Origin: Chionis minor
Lineage: Eukaryota; Chordata; Aves; Charadriiformes; Chionididae
DNA length: 64,000 nt
Assembly: GCA_013398295.1 (NCBI GenBank)
Contig: VZSF01008859.1
Span: forward strand, 62,001 to 126,000
Direction of reading: 5' to 3'
In this document: positions 13,283 to 25,347 of the stretch, piece after piece
How the letters are laid out: every line of letters starts with the position of its first letter
How positions within the stretch are numbered: the stretch's first letter is position 1
Translations under genes and position numbers: made by a program
The notes under the pieces: generated by a model
What the model was told of the DNA's origin: nothing
Seen by the model: the letters and a program-made list of their open reading frames with translations, nothing else
Database searches by the model: none

Positions 13283-13688
13283 GCTATGAGGACAGGCTGA
13301 GAGAGTTGGTGGTGTTCAGCCTGAGGCTTCAGGGAGACCTTAGAGCCCCTTCCAGTACTTAAAGGGGGCCTACATGTAAGTTGGAGAGGGACTTTTTACA
13401 AGGGCATGTAGTGATAGGATGAGGGGTAATGGCTTCAAGCTGGAAGAGGGGAGATTTAGATTAGATTTTGGGAAGAAATTTTTCACTCTGAGGGTAGTGA
13501 GACACTGGAACAGGTTGCCCAGGGAAGCTGTGGATGCCCCATCCCTGGAAGTGTTCAAGGCCAGGCTGGATGGGGCTTTGAGCAACCTGCTCTAGTGGGA
13601 GGTGTCCCTGCCCAAGGCAGTGGGGTTGGAACTAGATGATCTTTAAGGTCCCCTCCAACCCAAACCATTGTATGATTCTATGATTCTT
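13283..13688 (+). mobile_element. CR1 LINE 3' end, subfamily B
   Basis: Sense CR1 fragment of about 405 bp. It begins at gctatgaggacaggctgagag (the ORF2 C-terminal block YEDRLREL-like), runs through the lysine/arginine-rich tail and the 3' UTR block gttggaactagatgatcttt, and ends with tatgattctatgattctt. It shares its 3' UTR type (ggctttgagcaacctgctcta) with the copies at 23.4 and 36.4 kb. Confidence 0.93.
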
Positions 13689-16600
13689 CAGGCAGCTGTA
13701 CCTGGACCAACCTCCTTATGTGCTTCACCAGCCTCAGGAGATTGACCCCAAATCCACAGCAGAAGGTGACAGGGTGGTGCTTGCTCACCCATAGGGCCGC
13801 TGCGAGCTACCTGCACCCAAACCTGCTGATTTGCTATCACTGAAACATGCACAGCTGGAATTACTTAGGACAAATGAGTTTAGCTCATGGAAAATCCCAC
13901 AGGAAAATTAATAATTCCCCTGTCTGGTAACAAAGGTAATTAAAACAAGCTTGAATAAAAATCTCGAATACCATTCAATGAATAAGCATATTGACTTGAT
14001 GGGTTCCAGGAAGAAAACCTTCAGCCTCACGATAATCTGCTTGACACACCTTTAGCTGGCAATGAAGAATAACAGCTCTTCGGCATGCTGAAAGAGGAAA
14101 TTAAAACTTTGTTTCAAAAATCTTATCAATGCCTCTTGTTTATAGTCTCTGCATTTTTACAGCTAAAACAAATCTTTCATTGTCTAGTGCAAAGGATTCA
14201 CAGCTTTTTTTTAGTAGAGACACATCCCTTTTCTAGGCTCCTACCCAGCTAAATATGGATATTAGGACAGCTAGTGAAAAAGTCTTTGATGCTCAATATA
14301 GAAGTGAATGATCCCATGCAAGTTTGCTGTTCAAATTTAAGGAAGCATCTGCAAAATTAAGTTAGAAATCTCTGAAGTACCTCTTACTTTTAAGTGTAGG
14401 TTGTAGCTGAGAAACATGCTGTGTATGTTATGGAAGTTAAGCGTAAAACCTCAGATTTCTCAAAATCACAGACTTAAGATAGATTCTTAGATGGCACAAA
14501 CTATAAACACAGAATACCAGTGTAGCCCTATGCAATACACTCTGAATAGTTACAGAGCACAGAAAAATTCCCATGCAGCACTAGATGTGCAGCCTGGTAT
14601 AACTTAGTTAGCCACTAACCAATATTGTATAATTAAATACAAGGTGCCTGTCCTGGAAACCAGACGACATAGACAAGCAATGCCATGATCAGCAGGAAGT
14701 CAAAGGGCAGCAATAGGTTTGTTCCAGGTAAATAAGGGCACCTGAAGGATGACACCTAAGATCTAGATTTTTACTTTAAGGCACAATTACAAGATGCTTC
14801 TCGATCCTCTGTCCAATGGCAGAATTGCCCTGACCCCACTAGAGTTAACTTACAGAAACTAAAGACGAGGCCCAGCAACAGATCCCACTATGTCAATCTA
14901 CTCTGGATCTTGCACAAATCATTCTGTACAGACATTTATGCAAGAAAACAACTAAGGATGCCCACAATTTTGCAGCTACATTTGCTAACACCAGCTGAGC
15001 ATCAGAGTCCCTTGGTCTTTCCCGCATCACTCACTGCAGCAGCCTCCTACAGCCAGGGCCACCTGTGTTAAGCTGGAGATGAGATACTGGTTTCACAAAA
15101 CAGTAGCGCTGCTGCTGTGCCAAATGCAAAGACAGTCTAAACATTTAAAGAGAGGTCTCGGCGGGTCTGGCACATGTGTCACTGAGCCACTTCCCACTGT
15201 TGATTCCCAGCACACCTGGGGACGGACACCCCTGTGTCCCACAGAGATCACATCACTGAGGGCCCAGAGTCCTCCCTGCGTCCAGAGCAGCAGCACACTC
15301 TGCCTTCAGACAGCCATGGACGCTGCCTGCTCAGAGCTTGTGTGTGTGTGTGTGTGTAATTCCTGGGCTACACCAGCCTCCTGGTCATCCAGGAACCATG
15401 TCCGTTTGCCTTCTGCTCAAAACAGTCATTGGATGCAGCACCAAGCTCACCTCCAGCTGCACAGTCCTGCCCCAAAACTGCTTTTAACCTCAGATTGAGA
15501 ACTTTGCCTCTTCCCTTCCCATTGCCATTGGAGGAGGCAACGAAGCACAAAGTTACTGCATTTCAGGGCCAAATCCCTCACCGTTTCGTGTTTCCAATAA
15601 CTTTCAAACTGACACAGCACCCCAGCATTTCTGTCACATGAAGATGATTGTTTTGGGCCACCGGCTCTCAAGCTGTGAGAGCCCCAACCCCAGGGCAGAT
15701 CTCAGACAGGGACCCTCCACCCGGCTCGGCCGCAGGCAGACCTGACATGAATCAGTGCTTTCCGGAGACCGGAGATCATGAGTTTGCCCATTGAGGTGGC
15801 CCCTCCGCTCCTGCTTCCTGTTTTGGCAGACATTGTTGGGGAGGGGGAGGAAGGGGTTTTTTCCCTGCTACCATGGTCTTTTTGGGGAGAGAGTCCTAGA
15901 GAGGAAATCAGCAGCCCAGGCGGGCAGGATGCCTGCTGAAAGGCACAGATCAGGAGATGCATCTGCTCTCTGGCACAGTGCCCGCTCAGCCAGCGCAAAT
16001 GTTGGCCCCAGACCAGTCTACTGCTGGGGGATGCCCCCATGCTGGGCTTGCATAGCCCCCCCAAAAGTTGTGCAGCCACACAGGTCCTGAGTGTAGGCAT
16101 CAGCAGCGCCATGGAAGTTTATGGTTCATGCTCACCTTTAAGTCTCTGGACTGCTTTTTTGTGTTTTGTGTTAGATCACAGCTATCAGATAGAAATCGTC
16201 CCGGCCACAGTAACCAGGCACTGGGACCTGCTGGCTGACCCCTCCCTGCCCCACGAGAGCTTCCCAGGAAAGGAGAGAGGAGATGACGCTCTTCAGGACC
16301 ACAATATTTTGATTTTCTGTCTGCAGGGCTCCAGCCTAGACCTCACTCGTGGATGCAGAAGATGCTTGACATTAAAGTTACCTGGGCAGGGTACGGCACA
16401 GCCCTGGCAGCCTTCATGGACCTTATGCAATGGCTCCTCACAGCCTTTACTGTCACCCGGCCCTGGCTGTCCTCCAGCTATCCCCTGCCATGGCAGCACA
16501 CATGCTTCCCCAGTGTTACAGGCTCACCACATCTCCACGGTCAGGGGTGTGGGTGCCTAGAAGATCAAGAAGACAAATGTGCCTTCCGCAAGGTCCGGAT

Positions 16601-16689
16601 GCTTTGGAGCAAGGAAGGAAGCCGGTGTCTCCCTGTCCCTAGGCAGGGACCCAAACCATCATACTGAAGGTACTTGATGATATCAGTGT
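13689..16689. other. Intergenic sequence upstream of TNFAIP2
   Basis: AT-richer unique sequence at about 13.85-15.0 kb, then gradually GC-richer DNA towards the CpG island. A (TG)n microsatellite lies at 15,339-15,357. No coding exon recognised. Distal TNFAIP2 promoter or enhancer elements could lie here but none can be shown. Confidence 0.45.
15339..15357. repeat. (TG)n microsatellite
   Basis: About nine and a half TG dinucleotides in a row, in non-coding sequence upstream of TNFAIP2. Confidence 0.9.
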
Positions 16690-17062
16690 CTCCTGGCAGC
16701 GCCGCGAGCCCCACTCCGGGGAAGGCACTTCACCCTGGGCAGGATGGCAGGACCCCGATACGGCAGGTCGCGCTTTTGGGCACGCGCCTCATCCCTGCCA
16801 GCCAGCCCACTCGTGGTAATGCCCTGCTCGGGGGGCACAGGTTTTGGGGGCATCTGCTCCATCCCTGACAGGCTGCAGTGGGGGACAGACACACCGTGTA
16901 CACAACCCCCGGGGCAGTGAGGCCGGGGTGCTCCATCACCCGTCCAGCAGGACGCGACGCTGGGGCTCAGCTCCTCGGCAGGGACCACAACCTGGGGGCA
17001 GACCCCGCCGCCACCGGGGAGCTCTCCATCCCCAGCGCCGCGGGGGCTTCTTCCCGGCCGGA

Positions 17063-17072
17063 GGGGATTTCT
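17063..17072 (+). promoter_or_regulatory. TNFAIP2: kB-like site 1 (GGGGATTTCT)
   Basis: One mismatch from the classical NF-kB decamer GGGRNNYYCC, about 115 bp upstream of the weak TATA box. TNFAIP2 was first described as a TNF-induced gene, so kB sites are expected. Function is inferred from position only. Confidence 0.45.
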
Positions 17073-17117
17073 CTCTTCCCTTTGGCTCGAGCCCCTTTTC
17101 GGGAGGGGAGGCGCCGC

Positions 17118-17127
17118 CGGAGTTTCC
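17118..17127 (+). promoter_or_regulatory. TNFAIP2: kB-like site 2 (CGGAGTTTCC)
   Basis: Full match to the looser RelA/c-Rel consensus HGGARNYYCC, about 60 bp upstream of the weak TATA box and 45-55 bp downstream of kB-like site 1. The pairing and closeness to the inferred start make it the better promoter candidate. Confidence 0.5.
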
Positions 17128-17178
17128 CAGCCACCGGGCTCCCTTGCGCCGCCGGGTCTCCGCCTCCGCGCCCTCCCC

Positions 17179-17184
17179 TTATAG
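17179..17184 (+). promoter_or_regulatory. TNFAIP2: Weak TATA box of TNFAIP2
   Basis: TTATAG within ccctccccttatagccc. About 30 bp downstream lies a plausible initiator (gcagccagtgcc near 17,205-17,213), and the exon-1 donor follows at 17,281. It is the only TATA-like element in the CpG island core. Confidence 0.5.
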
Positions 17185-17207
17185 CCCGGCTGCCCCGGGG
17201 CTCCGCA

Positions 17208-17280
17208 GCCAGTGCCGCCCGCCGCCCCGACAGCCCCGACGGCCCCGACAGCCCCGACAGCCCCGACAGCCGCCGCCTGA
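17208..17280 (+). other. TNFAIP2: TNFAIP2 non-coding exon 1 (5' UTR; start approximate)
   Basis: Inferred first exon. Its 3' end is defined by a consensus donor (cctga|gtaagt) at 17,281. Its 5' end is estimated from the TATA box. It contains no ATG and carries a five-fold 9-bp repeat with C4 tracts. The exon is inferred because the coding exon at 25,336 starts with an acceptor 12 bases before the ATG, so an upstream untranslated exon is required. Another upstream exon could exist as well. Confidence 0.6.
17225..17264 (+). repeat. 9-bp tandem repeat with five C4 tracts in exon 1
   Basis: CCCC tracts start at 17,225, 17,234, 17,243, 17,252 and 17,261, spaced exactly 9 bp apart and separated by GACAG or GACGG. 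On the minus strand this is G4N5 repeated, a full G-quadruplex consensus; on the plus strand it could form an i-motif. Confidence 0.9.
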
Positions 17281-20200
17281 GTAAGTCCTTCGCGCCGCCT
17301 CTCCCTGCTCCGGGTCTCTCCCCTTGACCGTAGTGCCGGTGCCTCTCCCGCTCCTCTGCCTCCCTCCCGGCTCGGCTGTCGCGAGGGTAGCGAGCAGAAA
17401 GGCTCTCTGTCGGGAATGAGAGAGGGGGGAAAAATAAGTGGAAGGTGCCAAAGGATGGCTTCCCGGGCAAAGCGACAGACTTCAGCCCCGCTTTGTGATG
17501 ACCAGTATAGCGAATAAGTCGAACTGCTGCGAGAACAGCGGCGCCGGACGCATCCCAGGGTTTGGGGACCAGGAGAATACGCGTCTGGCAATTGCGCTGC
17601 GACAGCTGGGTGGGATTTCTGTTGCTCATCTCCCAGATTTCAGGGCATGGACACAGGCTGCGAGCAGTGACTTCTGCTACCCACTTCCCCAACCCCTTCC
17701 CCAAAATCTGTCCATAGGTCTTGGCACCACAGCATCCTAAACTCAGATTAGGTACCGGGATCCAGATTCAGCGCTTCCCACCCCCTCCTCTTTGTCTCTC
17801 TTCAGAAGGAAGTGGTTTTCTCCCAAATAGCAGGAAAATAATTGAATTATGATTGACTCAGCCTGGCTGCACTGGAAAAACCACCATTCCAGAGCCTGGA
17901 TCCTGTAGGGTCCCAGGCAGGCTCTGTATCCTGCCCCCTGCCAGGGTCACCGTGCTGAGCTGGCGTGTTTCTGTGTTCCCATGCTTGTCGTCCTGTGACT
18001 TTTTTGTCCCCCAGTCAGGGAAGTTCCACTGTACCTAGGACCTGCCTTTTCCCAGAGCACTAATGAGCCTGTCGAAATTCCCTCCTATCCTCAGGCAGCC
18101 ACCTCACATCCACGTCAGCTCCTCAGGCACAAATTGAAGGGTTCAACCTCAGGGTTAGCATCTTCGACATGTTTAATGTAGGACTTCTTCGTGAGGCTGC
18201 TGCAAAGTAAGGAGGAGACTTTCTGTGACTGGAGCATATGGCTGATGTAGAAGCCATGGTCCCTCGTGATCACACTCCAGTTGAGAGCAGAAAACCTGAA
18301 GACATAGTCATTCTCCAAAGTATCCAACTGCCTGCCCCCGCCGAGGGATTTTGAGGCTTGCCAGTTCTGGTTGAGCCATTCAAACAGGAGCAGAGCGCTT
18401 TGGAAAACTCAAGTTTGGGTTTGCTTCAGTTACCCTCTCCGAAAAATAAGGCCTGGAAAGCCAAGGAGTCTGAAAGTGCTGGCAGAGGCGAGCGCTCCAG
18501 GAGCTCTAGGTCTGGCTTGTGTATCGGGGGGGGATTTGTGTATCTTCTCAATCAATGTTAGCTCTAGCAGTGAACTTTGCAAAGTCCGAGCCTCAGTGCA
18601 GGATTTGGCTTTGGGAATAGTAAGAGGAAAACAAAATCCTAGACAGCAGCAGCTGTTTTCTCTTTCAGCAGCAGTTTAAAATAATACTATCCAGATTTGA
18701 AGGGAGAAGAAAAAGGAGTTTGTTCCACTGCATTTTCTCTGCTTTTTCCCAATAACAAGATATATGTGTAATTTTCTCTTCTCTTTTCTGTTTGAAAAAA
18801 AATCTCACTAACAACAGGAAACAGTGGTTTACAGGACCGTTTTCAGTTGTGCTTCAGTAATCTAGGGAAACCAAATTCTCATTTAAAAATTACAGCAGCA
18901 CTGGGTAGCAGTATCTATGCTGTTCTCAAGACAGATGATAACATGGTTTAATGCTGGTTTAAAGCATCTCATGCCTGTGGTGGTGCCCTGGGTGGTGCCC
19001 TGGGATACTCTGCCTGGCCTGCCACTGCCATTCCCTATGTCCCTTGGGTTGTCCATCACCCCCAGCCCCATGGGGGTGCCCGGCACCACTAAGGTACATG
19101 GATCAGGTCCCCTGGGAATGCTCTGCTCCTGCCTCGACTTCTTTACTGGAGACAGAGGGGTTTTTTCCCCTCAGCTTTTGACCCCTTTAGGACCAGAGTT
19201 TGGCGGTCATCGGGATGGTGTGTTGGACTACGTGGGGTGGTGGGTGTCCCATAGGAGTCTGCGGACAGGAGCACAGATCTGAGCTGTACAGTACGATTTT
19301 GAGGTGGGGCTGTTGGTGGCCCAGCTTGCCTATGGACTGTCGTTCCACAGGCAGAACCCCATGGGAGCCCCCAGTTTCACGGTGTCTCCATTCAGTACCC
19401 AATCCAGCTAACAAAAATTGGTAGGAAAAAGCCCACCTCCTAGGAGGGCTTCCCAGCTTGCAAAGATTGGGGCTGGCATCTCAGTAGACTCTTTGCTTTG
19501 ATTTATTAGCAGCTTATTTAGGTGTCACTGCGTAGCCTGAGGCACCCTAAACTCAGACTGGCTGCATTGCTTTACTGCTTCAAAAGATGGTTTGATCCGG
19601 CGTGATATTCTGGTGTGGACAGGGGTGACCCCACTCCCACAGGGAATGGGGGCGGGGGTGTGGGGTGGGGAGGGAAAAAAAAAAGATTTGCTGATGCAAA
19701 TGCAGGGAACAAACTTTGAATTTCTGAGAGGCTGTGGAGAGTGGGGGATTTCCACTAAAACAAGACATAAATTTTTGTGACCTAGGATGTCAGCAAGCTG
19801 GAGAGGACTAAAAATCCAAACAAATGCATGTTAATACTGGCAGCAGCTCAAGAAAAAGAAGTCAAGAAAAAGATCAGCAGAAGCTTCAGAACAGGGTAAT
19901 CAGGAAATCTTCCCCTGAGTGCCCTCTGGCACGCCATGAGCCGCCCCTCACGAATGAGCTCATTCCTAAGTGTGTGGCGTGAAGGCTGTTTCCTCCAAAG
20001 GAGGAAAATGAGAAAACGGGAAGCCACCATGCCCAGAGTCCAGGTGGTTTCCTTCTGTGTCGTGGCTTGGCTCCAGGTGTTTCCATCGTCCTTGCTGCCC
20101 ACCTTGGAAAGGCTCCAGCCCAGGGGTTCTTGCCGTGACCAGCGCCATACAGAGAGCTTGAGGGGTCCCTCTCCGGCCGCGCCGGTGGTCAACAGCACCG

Positions 20201-23200
20201 CTCTGCTAATGGTACAGGGCCTCTGTGGAGGGTAGCGGAGGATGCTGTACGAGCTGTGCTGCTCTTCTGGTGGAAGCCATAAAGCTGAATATTCTGTGTC
20301 AAAAATAGTTGGAGCTAAAAGCTCCTCCACCACGAACTATAGTGCCGCATAATGATAATGAGGATGATGATGATGGTAACAGTAAACTAAGAGTAAATTA
20401 GTAATAATAATGAGTTGGGATCTATGTCAAGTCTTGACCTCAAATCATTAAATTTACTAAGACCTGAATTTGAGCTCAGTGCCTGGGAAATGATTCAGCG
20501 TTTCCCAAAGCGTTAACTCCTAAAACAGTTTTGAGCCTGCTGGAGTTTTAACAAGCTTTGATTTGTGAGCAGAACGCCAGCGTAGAGGAGCAGCCCATGG
20601 ACATCCAAGCCAGAGACAAGCTCCTGGCGTGTCCTGCCTGTCCCAGCAGGCAGGAGCAGGTGCTGGGAGGGCACAAGGAGCAGGGCCCGAACTGCATCTC
20701 CTGCCCGTGGCTTCCAACCATAACTGGCACCACTTCTTTTTATCTCAGTGCTTCTTGTAGTAAGTGAGGTTTTTTCTATATGAAAGTTTCTTATGGGTGT
20801 TCCTTACAGAAAGTGCTTGGCCATTTAGTGATAAAGAGGGCGTTTTTGGTACCACTTGCCCTAAGTGACTGAGGCTGCACTCCAAGGCAGGACTGGGAGC
20901 TGGAGTTTACTGGTATTTCCTGCTGCAGATACAAACATATGCAAACCAGCAGCAGTAAACAGAGAAATGCTGGGCGAGCATTCAAGCTGGCCGAATGTGA
21001 GCGAGCTTGGCGGCCTTTGCATTGCCAGCCTTACTCAGATGCTTAACTCCTTCGGTGATCATTAGTTCAAGATGAAAAAACACAGCCTGACCTGGCAACG
21101 TTGCCAGCGGCTCTCATGCTGCTGGTGTGCAGCCCCTGGGAAAAAACGCTGGACCTGATTTTGTGTTTCTTCTAATTCGGGTGTGGGGCTCTTCCAGGCA
21201 GGTCAGAGCACAGAGACACGCTGCAGATGGTGGCTTGGTGCACCCTGTGGAGGGACCCCTGGCAGCGCATCCCCGGCTGCCTGCTTTTCCTCCAGGCATC
21301 GCCAGCCCCCACTCCCGGCCCTTTCAGAGCACGACCAGGACAAAGTTCTGACAGGCGTTAAAAACTAAGCTTTTAACCAGCGTAATCTTTCCCTCGCTAA
21401 TCCTTTTATGTATAGCGTCATTGCAATGGTTTTCAGAGATAAATAACATTCATCTTAGTATTAAGGAAGAAGCAAAACTGTTTTGAAAGCCATTGCTCTG
21501 ATCGTGATTCATCAAAATAAAAGACCCTGAAAGTCACCTTTGGCTATAGAAAAGGGAGAGGTACTTTCTTTGCTTAGAAGTAAACAATAACAACAAAAAA
21601 AAGAACAATAAATGCTTTGTTTGGAATAATAGGAGAGAAAGAAAGGACTCAGCTGAGTCTGTGCTTGTACAAACAGGAAGGAAGGGATTTGGCACAATGA
21701 ATCTAAACACAGCGTTGTATTGGGAAATGCAGGCTAGGAAAATAGCCCTACAAAAATTAGGAAAGTCCCAAATGCTTACAGAGAATCCTGGTTGCCATAG
21801 TTTATTTTTTTTAATGGAAGTGTAAGAAAAAGGAGCTCTATTCCACTGTTTTTAGGCTTTTAAATGGGGCATCCTGACGAGAATAGCCAGAGTGAACCGC
21901 AGGGGCTTTTCCTCCCTCCTTCCCCAGTAAGTGTGGTAGGGAAGGAGGTAGGTGCGTAACTCCAGCCGTGACTCACTGCTGCTGGGCAGCTCTGCCGCTC
22001 GGGATCCCTTTGCTTACCCACACAACTGGCCCCGAGCCCTGGGGCACGAGGGCTCTGACCCAACACCTCTCAGCAGCCACCGCCATCCCGCTCAGCCGTA
22101 GCGACACTGTAGGTTTAGCTTCGCACTTTTCCCGGGGTCACGGACCACCGGTCTAGCTGAGAGCCAGCCAGATCGTGCACACCCACCCCCACTTTCTGTC
22201 CTCCCCGGATGAGTTTTCATCTTCACAGTGGTTTAAAAGCAATGGCATTTCTAACCCTGAACGCGACCTGGCAGCCAAGGCACGGAGAAGGCAAGCTTTT
22301 CAGCCATGCCAGACTCTGCTCTCTATGCCGCCCGGCTGCTACCACTAACTTGGTGCTTCAGAGCTCTCCAAGATGCCAGGAGCCAGCAGGAGGAATCACA
22401 GTTAAAATGGAAAGCCGCAGTCCTCCAACCAGTTTGCCTAGAAATAAGCATCACAGTTCATATCAGCATGATGCATATCAAGAGCATGAACTTAACAAGG
22501 GTATTTGAAGATCACCGCATTGTGGCCTTATAACTGAAGCCAAATTCTTCCTATATTTACAGCCTAATTCCTTTCCCCTTACACATTATGAGTAAGCCAG
22601 AACTTGCCTCACAGATCTTCATGCAGAAGTGCACTGGTCTCCCAGAAAGTCACTTAAAAAAAACATTGTTAGAACAAGGATTGGAAACTATGAGTCACTT
22701 TATCTATCTACTGTAATTATATAATTATAATGATTATAGAAACAAATGTAATTATGCAAATAAATCCATAGTGTTATATTAAATTATAGATGTAAATAAA
22801 TCATTCTAAATACAAATTTTAAAAAGACGTTTTTACAATAACAAATTTCCATCGTTAGTTATTTGTAGCACGGGACTGTTGGTGGTGGAGCAGGGCTGTG
22901 GCAGGATTGTGTCTGTTTAAACAAGGCTAAACCACCCTGATCCTGGTGCCTTGTTCGTATTTCCTTCTCAGCCAGGCGAGGACTGCTCTGGACGAGCAGC
23001 AGCCCTGCTAACTAGCACCAGTTTCATTAGAGGTTCTGGGAAAATTCCAGTCTGGTTAGGCCCTGCTGTCAGAACCTTGCCTCCTCCACCACCCCATTTC
23101 ACTAGCATTTCTTTCCACGCAAGCCACATCCTGCACTACAACCCCACATTCCAACATAAACAGATGGAACAATAAATGCTCCCACGTATTTGAGAACACC

Positions 23201-23427
23201 CAACAAGCTATGCTGAAGTTTCCTTGCTTAGGGATGCTGTAGTCACCCTGGGACTGTTTTGAAAATAGGGTTATGTAGACTCTGAGTGGGTTTGAAGGGT
23301 CTGAATGCGACCTTGAGCTTGTGTCTGCCACTGTAGGGATGTGGGAAGCATGTAGAGCATTGAAGCCATGCTTCTGACTGGGATTTTTGGGCCTAAAATG
23401 ATAAGCCTCATGATGCTTAGAATATAA

Positions 23428-23690
23428 TAGAATCACAGAATCAGAATGATTTGAGTTGGAAGGGACCTTAAAGATCATCTTGGGCAGGGACACCTCCCAC
23501 TAGATGATGTTGCTCAAAGCCCCATCCACCCTGGCCTTAAACACTTCCAGGGATGGGGCCTCCACAACTTCCCTGGGCAACCTGTTCCAGTGCCTCACCT
23601 CCCTCACAGTAAAGAATTTCTTTCTAATAGCTGATCTAAATCTATCTTCTTTCAGTTTAAAACCGTTACCCCTGATCCTATCACTACTAT
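23428..23690 (-). mobile_element. CR1 LINE 3' end, subfamily B, antisense
   Basis: Reverse-complement CR1 3' end of about 263 bp: tagaatcacagaatca at the element's 3' terminus, then the ttggaagggacc and caccctggccttaaacac blocks, and the decayed ORF2 end up to cctgatcctatcacta. It lies antisense in TNFAIP2 intron 1, 65 bp before the solo LTR. Confidence 0.93.
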
Positions 23691-23755
23691 ATCAGGAAAT
23701 ACTGCTGTGCTTCCCAGACTGCCATCCTTTCAACCCTGGTTTTCACATTCCTAAT

Positions 23756-24611
23756 TGTCCTGGTTTGAGGTAAAACAGGACCAATTTTGTTCAGTAACTC
23801 TGCTTTCTAACTAGGCCTCTTCTAACTGCTGAAATTAACAGCATATTGTGCAGAAAACTGCTCTTTCTCGGAGTGATAAGACCCATGTTTATAGCTGATG
23901 CCAAGGCACGGTATGCAGAGAGGCCCTTGCTTAGACTTACTGCGATAACGACCAAGGCCAGACACCTTGTTATTTGCCCTGTTGGAGGGCTGGAAGCAGA
24001 GAGGCGTAGAGGGGTCCCATCTGTGGGGAGGAGCAGACAGCACAGGTGACCCAAAACTGACCAAACAGTGTATTCCATCCCATCTGCATCATGCTCAGTA
24101 TAAAAGCTGAGGGATCAAAGGCTCAGCATTCCGTTGTTCCGTTGTTCCGTTGTTCCGTTCCGTTGTTCCGTGGTTCCGTTGTTTCAGTTGTTCCGGTTTT
24201 ATCCGTTTCCCGTTTTACGGCTTCACCTTCTTCTCCGACTTGCTTGGGCTTTTGCTCTTGCTGGGACTCTTGCTTTCCTTCTTCAATGGCCGGCGTCCGA
24301 GGAGGACTCCATCGGTTCGTCTGCCTTTGATCCTGACCCATGTATTCCTGGATCCAGTTCCCTTCCATCGCTGAGTCTGGTCTGGGACTTCCCAGTGCCT
24401 GCTGGTGACGTGATTGTCATCCTGGGAGCTTGATACGGTTTTGTATATATTTCATTATTTTTCTTTTGTTATTTTATTCTTTATATTTCATTAAAGTAGT
24501 TTAGTTCTTACTAAACTAGTCTCTCTTCTTCTCTCTCTCTCCTGCTCGGCAGGAGAGAGGGAACATCTGTCGCTCGGCTTGCTTGGGCCGATCCGGCCCA
24601 AACCCACGACA
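23756..24611 (+). mobile_element. Solo ERV LTR (ERVL-like) with target-site duplication CTAAT
   Basis: An 856-bp element starting TGTCCTGGTTTGAGG and ending CACGACA (TG...CA termini). It is flanked by a perfect 5-bp direct repeat, CTAAT at 23,751-23,755 and 24,612-24,616. Internally it has a TATAAAA box at 24,099-24,105 and ATTAAA at 24,490-24,495, both on the plus strand, so it lies sense to TNFAIP2. No gag, pol or env is attached, so it is a solo LTR left by recombination. The 5-bp duplication favours an ERVL-type element. It is related to the LTR at 50.4 kb but has about 150 bp extra between its TATA box and its 3' part. Confidence 0.93.
24129..24194. repeat. 8-bp tandem repeat inside the LTR
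   Basis: An imperfect array of (GTTGTTCC)n with some 5-bp variants, just downstream of the LTR TATA box. It is absent from the related LTR at 50.4 kb. Confidence 0.85.
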
Positions 24612-25347
24612 CTAATGTTTCTCAACTGTCAGCCACCTTCTCTGGGAGCTCTCCTCCACAACGCTAAGAATTTTATTGCTGACTTCGATGGGGACACAGT
24701 TAAACCACAAATACTTTTGCTCTGCAAAGGTTGCTGCGTACCTGGTGTGGTAGGCTCATCTCATTTTCATGCTGTACTTGCAAACTTAGTGTGCAAGTAG
24801 CTACATGGGTTCTTCCACAAACAGATCTGCAGCCAGATGAGCAGAGATCAGCAAAAATAGACTCTAAGGAAGGTTGAAATTGATCCCAATGCCCTATAAA
24901 AATATGGGAGTTTTGTGGTTGCTTTCAATAGGCACAGGACACTTGTCGCACCCCACCTCACCCACAGCGTGCGACATCCACACTCATTTCCATGCTCCCA
25001 CAGCATCTCATGGGAGAGCCCTGCTCTCTTGCATCCAGACAGGCTCAAGGTCTCAAACCAGGCCTGAATCACCCTTAAAATCACTCGCTGATTTTCTGTA
25101 AGTTATTTATTAGACCAGAGAGCTGCTTCCATCCTCTCAGTTACCTGAGGTGACGTTGCTCAGGAGCTCTCCTGCAGAGCTGTGCTCATACCAGGCGTGT
25201 GTAGCACTCCTTGCACAGAGACAACTCATTACACATTTATTCTTTTTTAATGGGAATACACCTTGCCACATTGTGCCGTGCTAATTTTTATAATTAAACC
25301 GTTATAATCTGACCAGTTCTTTCTGAAATTTACAGGCTAGAAGGAAA

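Larger units (their letters stand above)
16690..17560. promoter_or_regulatory. TNFAIP2: CpG island at the TNFAIP2 promoter
   Basis: A sharp rise in G+C and CpG density covering the inferred promoter, the first exon and the start of intron 1, flanked by ordinary-composition DNA. It contains CCCCTCCC/GC-box-like stretches, two kB-like sites, a weak TATA box and the exon-1 donor. Long ORFs on both strands here are by-products of high GC. Confidence 0.85.
17281..25335 (+). other. TNFAIP2: TNFAIP2 intron 1
   Basis: About 8 kb from the donor gtaagt (17,281) to the acceptor tttacag (25,335). It holds a CR1 copy on the minus strand (23.4 kb), a sense solo LTR (23.76-24.61 kb), a GAT-rich simple stretch near 20,350-20,415 and an AT-rich segment at 22,690-22,855. 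No further exon is recognised, but additional untranslated exons or alternative promoters cannot be excluded. Confidence 0.6.

Noticed and set aside
16683..17704. Long minus-strand open frames of 302 and 245 codons over the TNFAIP2 CpG island
   Set aside because: GC-rich DNA lacks stop codons; the translations are low-complexity (Gly/Ala/Arg-rich, with repeats coming from the 9-bp array) and have no domain.
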